DNA from: Cupriavidus taiwanensis
Lineage (GTDB): Bacteria; Pseudomonadota; Gammaproteobacteria; Burkholderiales; Burkholderiaceae
Direction of reading: 5' to 3'
Length of the DNA: 64,000 nt
Assembly: GCF_900250115.1 (NCBI RefSeq)
Contig: NZ_LT984804.1
Span: 496,001 to 560,000 of the forward strand
Shown here: positions 63,525-64,000 of the stretch, one piece after another
How the letters are laid out: the number at the start of each line of letters is the position of its first letter
Position numbering within the stretch: position 1 is the first letter of the stretch
The notes under the pieces: model-generated
Told to the model about the DNA's origin: nothing
Seen by the model: the letters and a program-made list of their open reading frames with translations, nothing else
Database searches by the model: none
Program-made: the position numbers and the translations under genes

Positions 63525-64000
63525 CAGCTCCGGCACGGTGCAAGGTCGCCGATGGTGGTACGCCAAAGCGCTTCTTGTAGTAGGCCGCAAACCGGCCCAG
63601 ATGGGTAAACCCGAAGCGATAGGCAATATCCGCGACCGAAACCTGCTTCGCGCCCGCTGCGGCAAGCAGCGCTTGTCGCACGCTATCCAATCTGACGTCT
63701 CGCAGGTAGCCGACCGGCGTCGTATTGAGATGGCGGCGAAAGCCTTCCTCCAGCGCCCGGATGCTGACGCAGGCGACCTGCGCCAGGTCGGCCACGGTAA
63801 GTGGCTGGTCGACATTCGCGTGCACATAATCAATTACGCGCTGCAAATGACGCGGCTTGGCGGGATCGGTGCTGCGGGCAAGGAACTCGGTGTAGGTATG
63901 CGGCTGAAGTAGCAGCAGCGTTCGCAAGAGATAGTCCTCCATCGAAGCCACCGCGACAGGAAACTGGAGCCACTGGGCACCGTGCCGGTCGATATTGCGG
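63511..64000 (-). CDS. AraC family transcriptional regulator, C-terminal part
   Basis: The frame runs off the right edge; the visible about 160 codons include the end of the N-terminal domain and the AraC helix-turn-helix pair (RVIDYVHANVDQPLTVADLAQVACVS, then VSVADIAYRFGFTHLGRFAAYYKKRFG). It lies upstream of the SDR-StyA operon on the same strand and is its probable activator. The stop codon sits in a 17-base tandem duplication (63491-63507 and 63508-63524). Confidence 0.85.
   Translation of the reverse strand, partial: RNIDRHGAQWLQFPVAVASMEDYLLRTLLLLQPHTYTEFLARSTDPAKPRHLQRVIDYVHANVDQPLTVADLAQVACVSIRALEEGFRRHLNTTPVGYLRDVRLDSVRQALLAAAGAKQVSVADIAYRFGFTHLGRFAAYYKKRFGVPPSATLHRAGAEPRS

Noticed and set aside
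1..64000. CRISPR arrays, tRNA/rRNA genes, insertion sequences, prophage
   Set aside because: No regularly spaced repeats, cloverleaf-type sequences, transposase or phage structural proteins were seen on either strand.

Overview
The window is high-GC, densely packed bacterial chromosome. Gene content (aromatic amino acid exporter YddG, Burkholderia-type porins, DUF1302 outer-membrane protein, meta-cleavage and styrene-monooxygenase-type catabolic genes, many one-component regulators) suggests a metabolically versatile betaproteobacterium of the Burkholderiales, most like Cupriavidus. That placement rests on gene style only. I saw no rRNA, tRNA, CRISPR array, transposase or prophage.

Layout. 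1-4974 (+): end of an MFS transporter, a DapA-family aldolase/dehydratase, an aldehyde dehydrogenase, YddG and a porin. 5068-12582 (-): a tight eight-gene unit (YcaC-like hydrolase, haloperoxidase-type alpha/beta hydrolase, Tat-exported amidohydrolase, DoxX, MFS exporter, XapX protein, porin, stand-alone receiver). It is divergent from a FixJ-type regulator and a 1721-residue kinase/ATPase/histidine kinase (12942-18805). 18906-28947: HchA, then a MalT-like regulator and a carboxylate uptake/activation cluster (AMP-dependent ligase, DUF485, ActP-type symporter; divergent SDR and aminoglycoside-phosphotransferase-like gene). Three copies of a CTCCCC-type motif link these promoters. 29115-31264: a small hypothetical gene, a lipoprotein and an exported SurE-like phosphatase among REP-like hairpins. 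31336-39576: a lower meta-cleavage pathway (MhpE, MhpF, MhpD, MhpC-like hydrolase) with a DUF1302 protein, two SDRs, a ketosteroid-isomerase-like protein and a TetR regulator; no ring-cleaving dioxygenase is present. 39664-43914: small membrane protein, SRPBCC protein, a repeat-rich intergenic stretch, an Old Yellow Enzyme and a repeat lipoprotein.

The most unusual part is 44060-52898. Six tightly spaced plus-strand genes encode an acidic/glycine-zipper protein, an HEVGH putative metalloprotease, a 687-residue protein of unknown family, a BioF-like PLP enzyme, a GIY-YIG-like protein and a degenerate amidohydrolase. They lie behind a near-consensus sigma-54 promoter preceded by two matching dyads, and converge on a sigma-54 activator gene. 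It looks like a self-contained regulated system that I cannot assign to a known one.

53323-55266 holds a LysR regulator divergent from a type-2 ArgC. 55531-64000 (-) holds a PAS-adenylate cyclase and a catabolic operon (StyA-like monooxygenase, flavin reductase, SDR, cyclase-family hydrolase, FAD oxidoreductase, outer-membrane protein, AraC regulator) resembling described indole-degradation clusters.
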